Below, piece after piece: positions 1-8,742 of a stretch of DNA of 64,000 bases. The DNA lies in the NCBI GenBank assembly GCA_049299895.1, contig JBAQYF010000019.1:73231-137230 (forward strand), in the 5' to 3' direction. Under the pieces are notes generated by a model. It saw nothing but the letters and a program-made list of their open reading frames with translations, was not told where the DNA came from and did no database searches. The DNA is from CAIYYO01 sp049299895 (GTDB lineage Archaea; Altiarchaeota; Altiarchaeia; IMC4; QMZM01). Position numbers and translations under genes: made by a program. The stretch's first letter is position 1, and the number at the start of each line of letters is the position of its first letter.

Positions 1-597
1 CTCTATATGGGAGACCCGCCCGTCAGGATGTCCTCCGGTGCGATCGAACTCGGTTGCATGAACATGTGCCACAAGGGGGGCCTTTATTCCGCGCTCCCTG
101 GCAACCTTTAGAGCGGCCATCCCCGCAGGATAGGTAAGCCAGTCGTGGCAGTGGATGACGTCATATTCCTCTTCGGATGCTATCTTCCTTGCTTCACGCG
201 AGTAGCGGTAGACCTCGTGGAAGAGGTCTTTCCCGTAGAGGCTGTGCTTGATATTCAGAGTCGACAGATCAGTTTTAACCTTGGAGGACATGTACTGCTT
301 GAAGGGTGTCCCGGCATTTTCCTCCAGGTCCAGATAACGTAGTTCGTCTATATATGATTCGCTCGTTACATAAGGTTTCAGGAGGGAATTGACAGTCCGG
401 AATTTGAGGTTCTTGAAGACCCCCCCGGCCGAGAGGATCTTAAGGTAGGTATGGTCCGGTGTATCACCTATTCTAGGCAGTACAAGGGTTATCTCTACTC
501 CCTGCCGCGTGAGACCCTTTGTTAATCCGTAACAAGCGGTTCCCAACCCACCCGTGTTAAACGGAGGAAACTCCCAACCGAACATTAATACACGCAT
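1..597 (-). CDS. Glycogen/starch-synthase-like glycosyltransferase, C-terminus cut by the window edge
   Basis: 199 codons are visible from an ATG whose complement is at 595-597; the frame is still open at base 1. The N-terminus begins MRVLMFGWEFPPFNTGGLG, the nucleotide-sugar-binding start of GT5/GT4 glycogen-synthase-type enzymes (KTGGL-like glycine loop). Further on are HCHDWLTYPAG (about residue 150) and HVHATEFDRTGG (about residue 180), both typical of the N-terminal Rossmann domain. The C-terminal catalytic half lies outside the window. Likely role: alpha-glucan or surface-sugar synthesis in the cytoplasm. The family is clear; the exact acceptor and donor are not. Confidence 0.9.
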   Translation of the reverse strand, partial: MRVLMFGWEFPPFNTGGLGTACYGLTKGLTRQGVEITLVLPRIGDTPDHTYLKILSAGGVFKNLKFRTVNSLLKPYVTSESYIDELRYLDLEENAGTPFKQYMSSKVKTDLSTLNIKHSLYGKDLFHEVYRYSREARKIASEEEYDVIHCHDWLTYPAGMAALKVARERGIKAPLVAHVHATEFDRTGGHPDGRVSHIE

Positions 598-1395
598 TTG
601 GATTCAGGTCTAATTATATTTAGAGATGAGAAGGATTTTATGACAAAGATAAATTTTTGAGGCATTTTTTTGAACAAAAAACAATTTATAGATATTAAAA
701 CATGAATATAACAAAACATTAATATTATGGAAACACCACTATATAAATATATGCCATCCAGAGAATAAAAGCAAAAAATGTGATCTGGCAGGCAAAATGC
801 CGCAAATGGGAAATGCAAAAATGCAGTATGCCTAAAATTGAATATATAAAATTCTTAGACCTTATTGACTTATATCAGATAAATTATATTTTTTAAAGAC
901 ATATAAAATATGAATATTGTATATCCATGTTTTTCAAAGACAATTAATGCTTTAATTGCTAAAATACGTATTATTACGAGTTTAAATCACTATTAAAAGT
1001 TTATTAATACTTCTTTTTCTTTAATAAATATTAATATTATTTTTTTTGCTAAATTTAATTAAAATTTTAATTATAATAGATTTTTAAATAATTTAATTAT
1101 TAAAATAGGCTTTTAAAATAAGAATTATTATTCAAAATGAGTTTATAGTTATATTTTACTTTTTTTTATTTAAAATGTCGTGTAATTTACTTTTTATTTA
1201 CTTTATCAAATGAATTAATAGATTAAATAAGTTTCTAAAGATTAATCTTACTCCGTTTATCATTTTAAGCATTTTCAAGTCAAAAACCGCTTAAAACCAT
1301 TTTTCTTATTTTTCCCCGGCTCTCTAGGACAAGAGCTTTTAAACCGCATCCACAACAATCCTATTCCGGAAAAACAAAAAAAATAGGTGATCCAC
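598..1395. other. AT-rich intergenic region, candidate replication origin
   Basis: No convincing gene lies here. Composition falls far below the rest of the window: I count 52 G or C in the 360 bases 901-1260 (about 14%), against a medium-GC coding background. The tract ends about 340 bases before the orc1/cdc6 gene. In Archaea, origins usually sit beside orc1/cdc6 and contain an AT-rich unwinding element flanked by ORB repeats. A small palindrome TTCCGGAA followed by an A-run (1364-1371) is the only ORB-like element I see; I found no clear pair of ORB boxes. Origin function is inferred from context. Confidence 0.5.
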
Positions 1396-1605
1396 ATGAT
1401 ATACCCAACAGTGAAGGAATGCTTGGATGCTTGCAGCAAAACAGGAGTGCTTAAGGTAGAAGGCTTGAGAAACGATGAATACGTCCTGAAGGGTGCGGGC
1501 TTTACGCCCAGGTACTCAAGGGGCCCGGATAAATTGCCGGTCTCAAGGACACTGGCTAAATCAGCCGTCTTTTTTTCTCTGGTTCCCATAGTAATACTGC
1601 TATGA
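1396..1605 (+). CDS. Small hypothetical protein upstream of orc1
   Basis: A 69-residue reading frame from ATG 1396, preceded by an AGGTGATC Shine-Dalgarno-like stretch. A TATA-like CTTTTAAA lies at 1336-1343. Its stop overlaps the orc1 start (ATGA at 1602-1605), which suggests translational coupling. The sequence has no motif I recognise; the last 15 residues are hydrophobic. The opposite strand has a 104-codon frame over the same bases, which looks less protein-like. It could be a real leader gene or merely part of the orc1 leader. Confidence 0.35.
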   Translation: MIYPTVKECLDACSKTGVLKVEGLRNDEYVLKGAGFTPRYSRGPDKLPVSRTLAKSAVFFSLVPIVILL

Positions 1606-2681
1606 AACCAGGAGACATCTTAATGGACGGGGAAACCCTCTTCCAGAACGAGAGCGTATTCACCCCTGCATACGTACCCAAGGACTTCATACACAGAGAC
1701 TCTGAACTAGGGGAGATAATGCTTGCCTTAAAGCCGGGCCTACGGGGGGTTGCCCCGGTAAATGCCCTGGTCTATGGCCCCCCCGGAACAGGCAAGACCT
1801 CAGCGGTAAAATACGCCTTCGAGGAACTGAAACAGGCAAGTAAGAAGCTTTTGCCGGTATACATAAACTGCGAGGACAACTCCACCCCTTATGCCATATT
1901 CGCAAAAATTTACGAAGCAGTCTACGGACTCTCCCCCCCAAGCACTGGAAAGCCCATAGAAGACGTAAAAGAGAGGGTGTTCTCCAGGCTGAAAAAAGAG
2001 GACAGAAGTCTTGTAGTAGCACTGGACGAACTAGACCGCCTGGCAGCCGACAGAACCATCGACAGGGTCCTTGTGGATTTTCTAAAGGCCCATTCCACGT
2101 ATGGATATGACAAAATAGGAATCATCGGCATAACCATCAAAGAAGACCTCCTTGCGGGCCTCGACGAAAAAACCCGAAGCGTATACAACCCCACGAGAAT
2201 ACTATTCCAGAGATACAAGAAGAACGAGATAAAAGACATCCTTGGAAACAGGGCAAGACACGGGTTCTACGACGGAGCCCTCAGTGACGGCCTGCTTACA
2301 TACATCGCTGACAAGACCTATGACTCGGGAGACCTGCGCACGGGAATAGACCTCATGAGGAGAAGCGGCCTGCTCGCAGAAAAAGAGGCAGTCAGGGAGA
2401 TAACAAAAGAACACGTAGAAAAAGCCCTCGGAAACCTCCCCCGGGAGCGCATACAAGAGGCTGAGGAAAAGCTCCTGGAAGAGGATAAAAGCCTGCTTGA
2501 AAGAATAAAGAAAAAAGAGTCCTGGACCTCGGGAGACCTCTACAAAAACCTGCACACAGAGAAAGAATGCTCCACCAGGAAATACAACGAGATACTCGCA
2601 AAACTGGAGAAGATGAAACTGATCACGACAGAATACCGCACAGGCATCCGCGGACGGAGCAGGGAAATAAAGGCTCTGTAA
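1602..2681 (+). CDS. cdc6: Orc1/Cdc6 replication initiator
   Basis: 359 residues, slightly shorter than the usual 380-420. AAA+ ATPase with Walker A GPPGTGKT at about residue 58, Walker B VVALDELDRL at about 138, sensor and lid regions, and a C-terminal winged helix (about 300-359) containing the RKYNEIL recognition segment. The family binds origin DNA and loads the MCM helicase. It starts with ATGA overlapping the upstream small frame. The AT-rich tract upstream fits the usual orc1-origin pairing. No second copy is seen in the window. Confidence 0.93.
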   Translation: MKPGDILMDGETLFQNESVFTPAYVPKDFIHRDSELGEIMLALKPGLRGVAPVNALVYGPPGTGKTSAVKYAFEELKQASKKLLPVYINCEDNSTPYAIFAKIYEAVYGLSPPSTGKPIEDVKERVFSRLKKEDRSLVVALDELDRLAADRTIDRVLVDFLKAHSTYGYDKIGIIGITIKEDLLAGLDEKTRSVYNPTRILFQRYKKNEIKDILGNRARHGFYDGALSDGLLTYIADKTYDSGDLRTGIDLMRRSGLLAEKEAVREITKEHVEKALGNLPRERIQEAEEKLLEEDKSLLERIKKKESWTSGDLYKNLHTEKECSTRKYNEILAKLEKMKLITTEYRTGIRGRSREIKAL

Positions 2682-2977
2682 ATTAACAGACAAAAACCCC
2701 CGCTACCACTCAAAACCCCCATTACCCGGCCTTTCCTGCTTCAGCCATAAAACAGGTTATCCCGCTATGAACACGCCAAAGACAGCATACCCAAGGTTCT
2801 TCTAGACCCAATTTACCACGTAATCTCCAATATAAAGTCGCAGTATGCACCTATGCAGGATGCGATCACATCCACTAATAGTGCTTGTTCCCTGCGCCGG
2901 AACATATGAAGACATGATCCGGGTGCGATTATTCTGCGGATGCGAGGCGGCCTTGTATCCGGGATCGGTTGCCTGTT

Positions 2978-3196
2978 TTACGCCCGGATTTTTTTATCGG
3001 GATCCGGATCGTCCATGAGTACGTCGAGGCTCTCCTGCACGAGCGGCAATAATTTCTTCCCTTCAGCGGTCGAAGCATACGTCTTCCTGTCCGGCTTCCC
3101 GCCTCCGGGAGTGCTCCCATGAGCATTCAATGAAACCGGGGCCCCGGGAAAAGCCCCTTTTATTCCTGTAATGAGCTTATTTAATAAAACATTCAT
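2978..3196 (-). pseudogene. PadR-type winged-helix remnant (wing and C-terminus only)
   Basis: Minus-strand frame of 72 codons from ATG 3196. Its second half carries GGGKPDRKTYASTAEGKKLL, the wing-strand signature of PadR regulators. The intact PadR at 22225-22659 has EGKPGKKTYALTSKGEEFL in the same place. The recognition-helix half is missing, and the first 30 residues match nothing I know. The preceding 2682-2977 holds nothing I can identify. It may be a decayed gene that once neighboured orc1 and mgtA. Confidence 0.45.
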
Positions 3197-3202
3197 ATAG
3201 CA

Positions 3203-3211
3203 TTTATATAA
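3203..3211 (+). promoter_or_regulatory. TATA box of mgtA
   Basis: TTTATATAA lies 39 bases before the mgtA ATG at 3250, placing transcription start at about 3233-3238. It is followed by a GGGGTGAAG Shine-Dalgarno-like stretch at 3238-3246. Confidence 0.6.
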
Positions 3212-3249
3212 ACCGCAACTGGACCAGGCCTTTTTCAGGGGTGAAGAAC

Positions 3250-5814
3250 ATGCCGAAAGACTCGGAGTACAAAGCGCAGAAGACGGACTACGACTACCTG
3301 GGAGCGTCAAAGGAAGTCCTCTTCATCCGCTTCGGTACCTCGGAAAAAGGCCTCTCCGATGCAAGAGCAGAGCGCCGCCTCAGGGACTACGGCCCAAACG
3401 ACGTCTCAAGCAGGAAGAATGCGAGCATATTATTCCAGTTCGTCTCCAAGGCCGCAGACCCGCTCGTAGTGGTCCTCCTCGCGATAGCCGCTATCTCCCT
3501 TTTCTTCGGCGAAAAGATCAACGCAGTATTCGTCTCCGCGATGGCTGCAATAAGCGTCGTCATATCATTTGTCCAGGAATACCGCGCAGGAAGAGAAGCA
3601 GAGAAACTGAAAGAGATGGTTCACACCAGCGCGGAAGTCTGCAGAGGAGGGGAATTAAAGGAAAAGGACATATGGAGGATAGTCCCCGGGGACATAATCG
3701 AACTGTCGGCAGGAGACATGGTTCCCGCAGACGTGAGGCTCATCTCCTCAAAGGACCTGTTCATCGACCAGTCCACCCTGACAGGGGAATCGTTCCCAGT
3801 GGAAAAGAACTCCAAGCCCGTGAAAACAGGAGGAACCATTCTCTCGGCACATACGAACGTCGCATTCATGGGCTCTTCCATAGTAAGCGGAACCGCAACA
3901 GGCATAGTCATCCGGACCGGGAGATACACCGAATTCGGAAAAATATCGGAACGCCTCGCAAGAAAAACCCCCGAGACGAGCTTTGACCGGGGCATAAAGG
4001 CATTCACCTGGTTCATGATAAGATCCATGCTCCTCCTGGTAGTGGCGGTGTTCGCCATAAACTCCGCCTTGAAAGGAGACTACGTCGAAGCACTCCTCTT
4101 CTCCCTTGCAGTCGCGGTAGGCCTGACGCCCGAGATGCTCCCGATGCTCGTAACAGTGAACCTGTCCAAGGGAGCGCTGTCGATGGCAAAAAAGAAGGTC
4201 ATAGTAAAGCGCCTGCACTCCATCCAGAACTTCGGAGCAATGGATACCCTCTGCACCGACAAAACAGGCACGCTCACATTAAACGAGATAGTCCTTGAAA
4301 AACACGTAGACGTCCTCGGAAACGAGAACGAAGACGTCCTAAGATACGCATACATAAACAGCTTCTACCAGACGGGCCTAAAGAACCTGCTGGACATGGC
4401 CATCCTAAAACACCAAAAACTGCTTATAAAAGAATTCAACAAAATAGACGAGATACCCTACGACTTTGAAAGAAAATTAATGTCCGTCGTCGTGGAAAGC
4501 GAAGAACGCCGCGCCATAATAACAAAGGGCGCAGACGAGGAGATATTCAAAAGATGCAACAGGTACATCCTCGAAGGAGAGATAAAAAAGACAGACCCTG
4601 AAATGCTCAAACGCTTCAGGGAAGAAGTAGACAAACTGCAACTGGAAGGATTCCGGGTGCTTGCAGTCGCATACAAAGACATAGAAACAAAGGGCCAATA
4701 CTGCAAGACAGACGAAAGCAACCTGATACTAAAGGGATACGTCTCGTTCCTCGACCCGCCGAAACCGGATGCGGCAAACGCGATAGAAGCACTAAAAAAA
4801 AGAGGCATAGACACGATAGTACTGACGGGCGACAACGAACTGGTCACAAAAAAGATATGCGGAGACGTAGGCCTCGACGTAAAAGAGATAATAACCGGGG
4901 ACAGGATAGAAAAAGCAAGCGAACAAGAACTCAGGGAACTGGTAAAAAAATCGAAAGTATTCGCAAGGCTCAGCCCGATACAGAAAGAGAAGATAATAAA
5001 AGCCCTCCAGAAAAACGGCTGCGTAGTAGGATACCTCGGAGACGGCATAAACGACGCACCAAGCCTCAAAGCGGCAGACGTGGGAATATCGGTGAACAAC
5101 GCAGTGGACGTAGCAAAAGAATCCGCGGACATGATACTACTAGAAAAAAACCTCATGGTCCTCGAAGACGGAGTAATAGAAGGAAGAAAGACCTTCGGAA
5201 ACATCCTCAAATACCTCAAGATGAGCTCTTCCTCCAACTACGGCAACATGTTCTCCATGATAGGCGCAAGCATATTCCTACCATTCCTCCCGATGACGCC
5301 GCTACAGATACTACTCAACAACTTCCTCTACGACACATCCCAGATAGCAATCCCGACAGACGAAGTAGACCCAGAATACATAAACAGACCAAGACCGTGG
5401 AACGTAGGATACGTAAAAAAATACATGCTCACACTCGGCCCCATAAGCAGCATATTCGACTACGCAACATTCGCCGCAATGTGGTTCATACTACAGGCGA
5501 ACACATCATCCCAACAGGCACTCTTCCACACAGGATGGTTCATAGAATCACTCTGCACCCAAACACTCGTAGTATACATAATAAGAACAGGAAAAAACCC
5601 GCTCAAAAGCACGCCAAGCAGATCGCTCATGCTAATGTCGGCAACAGTCATGGGAATAGCACTCATACTTCCATACACGCCGCTAGCAGAACCATTCGGA
5701 CTCGTCCCCATGCCGCAGGAATACTACATAATACTCGCAGCACTGACCGCAGCATACCTGCTCCTCGTGCAGGAGGTAAAGAACTGGTTCATAAAGAAAT
5801 ACGGATACGAATGA
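3250..5814 (+). CDS. mgtA: P-type ATPase, MgtA/MgtB magnesium-importer type
   Basis: 854 residues from ATG 3250; an in-frame GTG at 3241 is possible but lies inside the Shine-Dalgarno stretch. Motifs in order: cation-ATPase N-terminal domain with LRDYGPND, actuator TLTGES (about residue 178), phosphorylation site CTDKTGTLT (Asp about 337), TGDN (about 525), hinge GDGINDAP (about 597). The C-terminal membrane part has LLNNFLYDTSQIAIPTDEVD, which resembles the MgtA/B signature loop rather than SERCA. Expected to hydrolyse ATP to bring Mg2+ into the cytoplasm. Single gene with its own TATA box; full length for the family. Confidence 0.88.
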   Translation: MPKDSEYKAQKTDYDYLGASKEVLFIRFGTSEKGLSDARAERRLRDYGPNDVSSRKNASILFQFVSKAADPLVVVLLAIAAISLFFGEKINAVFVSAMAAISVVISFVQEYRAGREAEKLKEMVHTSAEVCRGGELKEKDIWRIVPGDIIELSAGDMVPADVRLISSKDLFIDQSTLTGESFPVEKNSKPVKTGGTILSAHTNVAFMGSSIVSGTATGIVIRTGRYTEFGKISERLARKTPETSFDRGIKAFTWFMIRSMLLLVVAVFAINSALKGDYVEALLFSLAVAVGLTPEMLPMLVTVNLSKGALSMAKKKVIVKRLHSIQNFGAMDTLCTDKTGTLTLNEIVLEKHVDVLGNENEDVLRYAYINSFYQTGLKNLLDMAILKHQKLLIKEFNKIDEIPYDFERKLMSVVVESEERRAIITKGADEEIFKRCNRYILEGEIKKTDPEMLKRFREEVDKLQLEGFRVLAVAYKDIETKGQYCKTDESNLILKGYVSFLDPPKPDAANAIEALKKRGIDTIVLTGDNELVTKKICGDVGLDVKEIITGDRIEKASEQELRELVKKSKVFARLSPIQKEKIIKALQKNGCVVGYLGDGINDAPSLKAADVGISVNNAVDVAKESADMILLEKNLMVLEDGVIEGRKTFGNILKYLKMSSSSNYGNMFSMIGASIFLPFLPMTPLQILLNNFLYDTSQIAIPTDEVDPEYINRPRPWNVGYVKKYMLTLGPISSIFDYATFAAMWFILQANTSSQQALFHTGWFIESLCTQTLVVYIIRTGKNPLKSTPSRSLMLMSATVMGIALILPYTPLAEPFGLVPMPQEYYIILAALTAAYLLLVQEVKNWFIKKYGYE

Positions 5815-6272
5815 GCATGCACCGTTGGGCGCACCCCGGGGAAAGAAACCGCATACTCTTCGCTAGCGGCTCAGACGACACAAAGCTATCAGACGCCGTC
5901 AAGGGGGCTCCTAACGTTCTTTATCAGTTGAGCAGATAGTCTCCTGCAATCCCCATCCAAACATATCCCCGGGGGAATACAAAACCACCTGCAGGAGAAA
6001 AGATGATAATATTGCCGTAGACACCCGGCTTCTGAGACAGATAAACGGTTCCGATGCCTGCGCAGGCCAAAATAGGATCAACAAACAAAACGTTCCAGCC
6101 GGAATAAAAATTGCTGCTGACGCTTAATTGACCATTTCATACAATAAATATTCCCCCCCCCGGATGCAAACAAAGAAACTCAGACGCCAAATACCAGAGT
6201 CAAACAAGACAGGCATCCAATAAACCCTTTTCTTAGCGCGGATGAACTAGATTCGCCTATGCGCATGCGCAT
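5815..6272. other. Intergenic region, no firm gene
   Basis: Downstream of mgtA and of the convergent small membrane gene. The only open stretch of note is a minus-strand frame at 5924-6136 (about 70 codons, with a stop immediately upstream and no ATG) encoding a glycine- and aromatic-rich peptide including AGGFVFPRGYVWMGIAGDY. It may be a decayed surface-protein fragment or chance. I see no terminator hairpin or RNA gene. Confidence 0.3.
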
Positions 6273-6536
6273 TCATCCGGGGGTTTTGTGGCTTATTTTC
6301 ATTGCTGCAAGAATGAGGGATAATCCGATCAATCCTTCGGCGAGTTTTATTGCAAGAAGCGTTCCTGCCGAATACTCTGACAACTCCCGTATACACAGCC
6401 GGTATGCTTCCGGGGCATATTCCAGGCCCCACAGCATATACGTTTTACCCAGGGCCAGCGCCAAAACAGAATCCAGGATAAGGAATGATCCAAGGAACAA
6501 AAGGACCCATTTGATATTCTTTGAGGAATCAGCCAC
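6273..6536 (-). CDS. Small two-helix membrane protein
   Basis: 87 residues from a GTG at 6536 (GGGAAG lies about 8 bases upstream). Two hydrophobic segments, about 10-30 (WVLLFLGSFLILDSVLALAL) and about 62-80 (LAEGLIGLSLILAAM), flank a loop with Tyr and Glu. It is 62 bases downstream of the thioredoxin-fold gene on the same strand; the gap is pyrimidine-rich on this strand (repeated CTTTT), which could end the upstream transcript. No known family recognised. Confidence 0.6.
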   Translation of the reverse strand: MADSSKNIKWVLLFLGSFLILDSVLALALGKTYMLWGLEYAPEAYRLCIRELSEYSAGTLLAIKLAEGLIGLSLILAAMKISHKTPG

Positions 6537-6598
6537 TTTTTACTTCCCGGGCATAAAAACATATGAAAAGAAAAGAAAGAAAAGAAAAAGACCCGGGC

Positions 6599-7864
6599 TC
6601 AGCATGAGCCTGCAGATAGTCCGCCGGTGGACGAGTTTAGCACGACGTCGCATCCCGAGAGGCCGGCGTTATATTTGCAGAGGTTCGTCTTCACGGTCTC
6701 GGAATCTATTCCCCCGAACTCGTAGCGGTTGTTTGCAAGCCACGTAGGCGATCCGCTTATGCCCAGGGAGTCTGCTATCTTGATATCGGCACTGAGGAGC
6801 TCTTTTCCTTTGGTTCCGTTGACGCATTTCTCTATGGTCTTTATTGCTACGCTGCTTATCCCGGAGTCTTCTGCACATGTGTGCCAGTCTATTCCTTTTA
6901 CTCCGTTGGTCGACCTGCAGAATAGATAGTCCAGGAGTTCGTCTGGGCTGTATGCTTTTACGCATAGCTGCACTATGTCTTCGTCGACTTCATATTGCCC
7001 GTGCAGGCTGCTGAATGCTCCATTCGCTTCGCTTGCTATGTAGTGGACGTCCCATGCTAGGGAGTCGCCGAAATTGTCAACGACAGGCTTCAAGGCCTGG
7101 ATAGCCTGCCTTCCGTAGGGGCAGTCCGCCATTATGAAGACCTGTATGTCGTTCTTTTTCTCGGGTCTGCATTCGATCTTGCTTGCGCATTTGACGCAGT
7201 CTATCGTTCCGTCATCCTTGTAGCATGCTGGCTCGTACTGTGCGCCTATCCTCAGGGACTGGTATTTGCCGGCGGCTTCAAGGTAGTCTGATATGTCGGA
7301 GTATCCTGCGGCTGTTTTAGCGTCCTCCGAGAACAAAATGGCCGGCAGGTATTTTAATTGAGCGTCAGAGAATAATTTCGTTCCTTCCGTTGTGCTGTAA
7401 TCCACGGTCGTTACGGTCAGCCCGGGGAAAACGTCCAGCAACTGGGTTATCACATCATCCACGAAAACACATTCTTCACAGCGCTTGTCGGAGAGGACGA
7501 TGACGTTGACCTTCTGGGCTGCCGAGGCTAATGTTGTAGTGGCGGCTGCCTTTTGCCCGGTAGTCGTTACAACTGAGAGGGGCATAGTAGTCGGGTTCTT
7601 GTCGGATGATCCGTTGGAGGGTATAATGCCGGCATTTTTCAGGGAGGTTATCTTTCCGCTCAGATTGTTTATCAGGACTATCGAGTAGACGTTCAGGAGC
7701 AGTATCAGCACGGCCAGGCCGATTACGACGTATTGCATCGTATTATGGGAGACTTCTTTCGCATCATTTCTTCCGGTGGCTTCTTCCACGACCTGATCAA
7801 AGTTATTATCGTTCGAGATATCATCATTCATGTTTTTCTTCCTGTGCTTTGTTTCTTCATCCAT
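6599..7864 (-). CDS. Membrane-anchored double thioredoxin-fold (DsbA/GILT-like) protein
   Basis: 421 residues from ATG 7864 (GTGAGG upstream). A charged N-terminus of about 42 residues precedes one membrane helix (about 43-67), so the rest is probably outside. The first thioredoxin-like domain has RCEEC (about 126), a CxxC pair. The second begins QVFIMADCPYG (about 247), a GILT/DsbA-like start with only the first cysteine of the pair, and ends with the cis-proline loop GSPTWL (about 371). Further Cys pairs lie between (CYKDDGTIDCVKC). Likely role: extracytoplasmic disulfide formation or reduction, which would suit the Cys-rich surface proteins at 44-51 kb. Substrate unknown. Confidence 0.75.
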   Translation of the reverse strand: MDEETKHRKKNMNDDISNDNNFDQVVEEATGRNDAKEVSHNTMQYVVIGLAVLILLLNVYSIVLINNLSGKITSLKNAGIIPSNGSSDKNPTTMPLSVVTTTGQKAAATTTLASAAQKVNVIVLSDKRCEECVFVDDVITQLLDVFPGLTVTTVDYSTTEGTKLFSDAQLKYLPAILFSEDAKTAAGYSDISDYLEAAGKYQSLRIGAQYEPACYKDDGTIDCVKCASKIECRPEKKNDIQVFIMADCPYGRQAIQALKPVVDNFGDSLAWDVHYIASEANGAFSSLHGQYEVDEDIVQLCVKAYSPDELLDYLFCRSTNGVKGIDWHTCAEDSGISSVAIKTIEKCVNGTKGKELLSADIKIADSLGISGSPTWLANNRYEFGGIDSETVKTNLCKYNAGLSGCDVVLNSSTGGLSAGSC

Positions 7865-8048
7865 TTTTCAGGCCTCACATCAACCCATTAAGAATATACT
7901 ATACATTTGCTTCAAAAAAGCAATAAAGTTTAATAAAATTAAGGAACAGGGAATAAAATATGGGAATCCACGGGTCTCTTACATGATTATCCGGTATAGA
8001 AGGCATTTTTCCCGGGGACCAACGCATGGGAACCGTCCGGCCAATTTT

Positions 8049-8075
8049 TTAGGTGCGCCTAACATTTTTATAGGC
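8049..8075 (+). promoter_or_regulatory. DtxR-type operator overlapping the dtxR-feoB promoter
   Basis: TTAGG-TGCG-CCTAA (8049-8062) is a near-perfect inverted repeat of the DtxR/IdeR box type (TTAGG and CCTAA arms). It is followed directly by a TTTTTATA TATA element (8065-8072), about 28 bases before the ATG at 8098. Repressor bound here would cover the TFB/TBP site. The sequence is seen; the role is inferred from the adjacent regulator. Confidence 0.7.
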
Positions 8076-8097
8076 GTAGGGCTAATTAGTTATCACT

Positions 8098-8742
8098 ATG
8101 CAAAGCGAGAATCGGGAGGAATACCTGGAAGCAATATACGGCCTTTTGGAGGAGGGATACGAGGTCTCTCCCACCAGGATAGCAAGGAAGCTAGGCATTA
8201 ATCCGTCGAGCGTTTCCGAGATGCTGAAAAAACTGGACGCCGAGGGCTTCGTGTTATGGAAGCCTTATGGGAACGTCGAACTGACGAAGAAAGGCTTCAA
8301 GAAGGCCTCGGGGATGAAGAGGAAGCACCGTCTCCTGGAAAGGTTCCTCTACGACGTACTCAAGATAGAGATCGGAAAAGTCCACGAACAGGCCTGCCGC
8401 ATGGAGCACTCGCTCTCGGATGAAGCCGCCGAGGCGCTGTCAAAGTTCATGAACCACCCGGCGAAATGCCCGGACGACAACAAGAGGATCCCGAAGGGAA
8501 CGGAGCCAGAATCCCTGAGAACGCTTACGGACCTCAAGCAGGGGGAGACTGCATCCATCGTCTTCCTGGAAGGAGGAGACGAGTTCAAGAACAGGATACG
8601 CTCGGTCGGAGTGGTGGAAGGAAAAATGGCAAAGGTAGTCGCAAAAGAACCCTTCGGAGGGCCCCTTGTGATAAAGGTCGGGAGCACGCAGATAACCCTC
8701 GGGAGGGGCATGGCATCCAAGGTGAGGGTGGTTGCAGGATGA
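8098..8742 (+). CDS. DtxR/MntR-family metal-dependent repressor with FeoA-like C-terminal domain
   Basis: 214 residues. N-terminal winged helix (about 5-65) with VSPTRIARKLGINPSSVSEM as recognition region; a dimer/metal domain in which CRMEH supplies the Cys, Glu and His of the primary metal site; the HPAKCP loop; then an SH3/FeoA-like domain (about 143-214). Its stop overlaps the feoB start (ATGA, 8739-8742). With the DtxR box over its own promoter, it most likely represses the dtxR-feoB operon when ferrous iron is plentiful. A manganese-responsive variant is possible, but the feoB partner argues for iron. Confidence 0.88.
   Translation: MQSENREEYLEAIYGLLEEGYEVSPTRIARKLGINPSSVSEMLKKLDAEGFVLWKPYGNVELTKKGFKKASGMKRKHRLLERFLYDVLKIEIGKVHEQACRMEHSLSDEAAEALSKFMNHPAKCPDDNKRIPKGTEPESLRTLTDLKQGETASIVFLEGGDEFKNRIRSVGVVEGKMAKVVAKEPFGGPLVIKVGSTQITLGRGMASKVRVVAG

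Noticed and set aside
1275..1589. 104-codon minus-strand frame upstream of orc1
   Set aside because: It covers the AT-rich promoter side and lacks a ribosome site; the plus-strand frame has the better start context.
4857..5939. 360-codon plus-strand open frame inside mgtA
   Set aside because: It is an Arg/His-rich shadow of mgtA in another frame, which is fully accounted for by P-type ATPase motifs.
8466..8738. N-terminal extension of FeoB before ATG 8739
   Set aside because: The region is coding for DtxR in another frame, and FeoB homology starts exactly at 8739.
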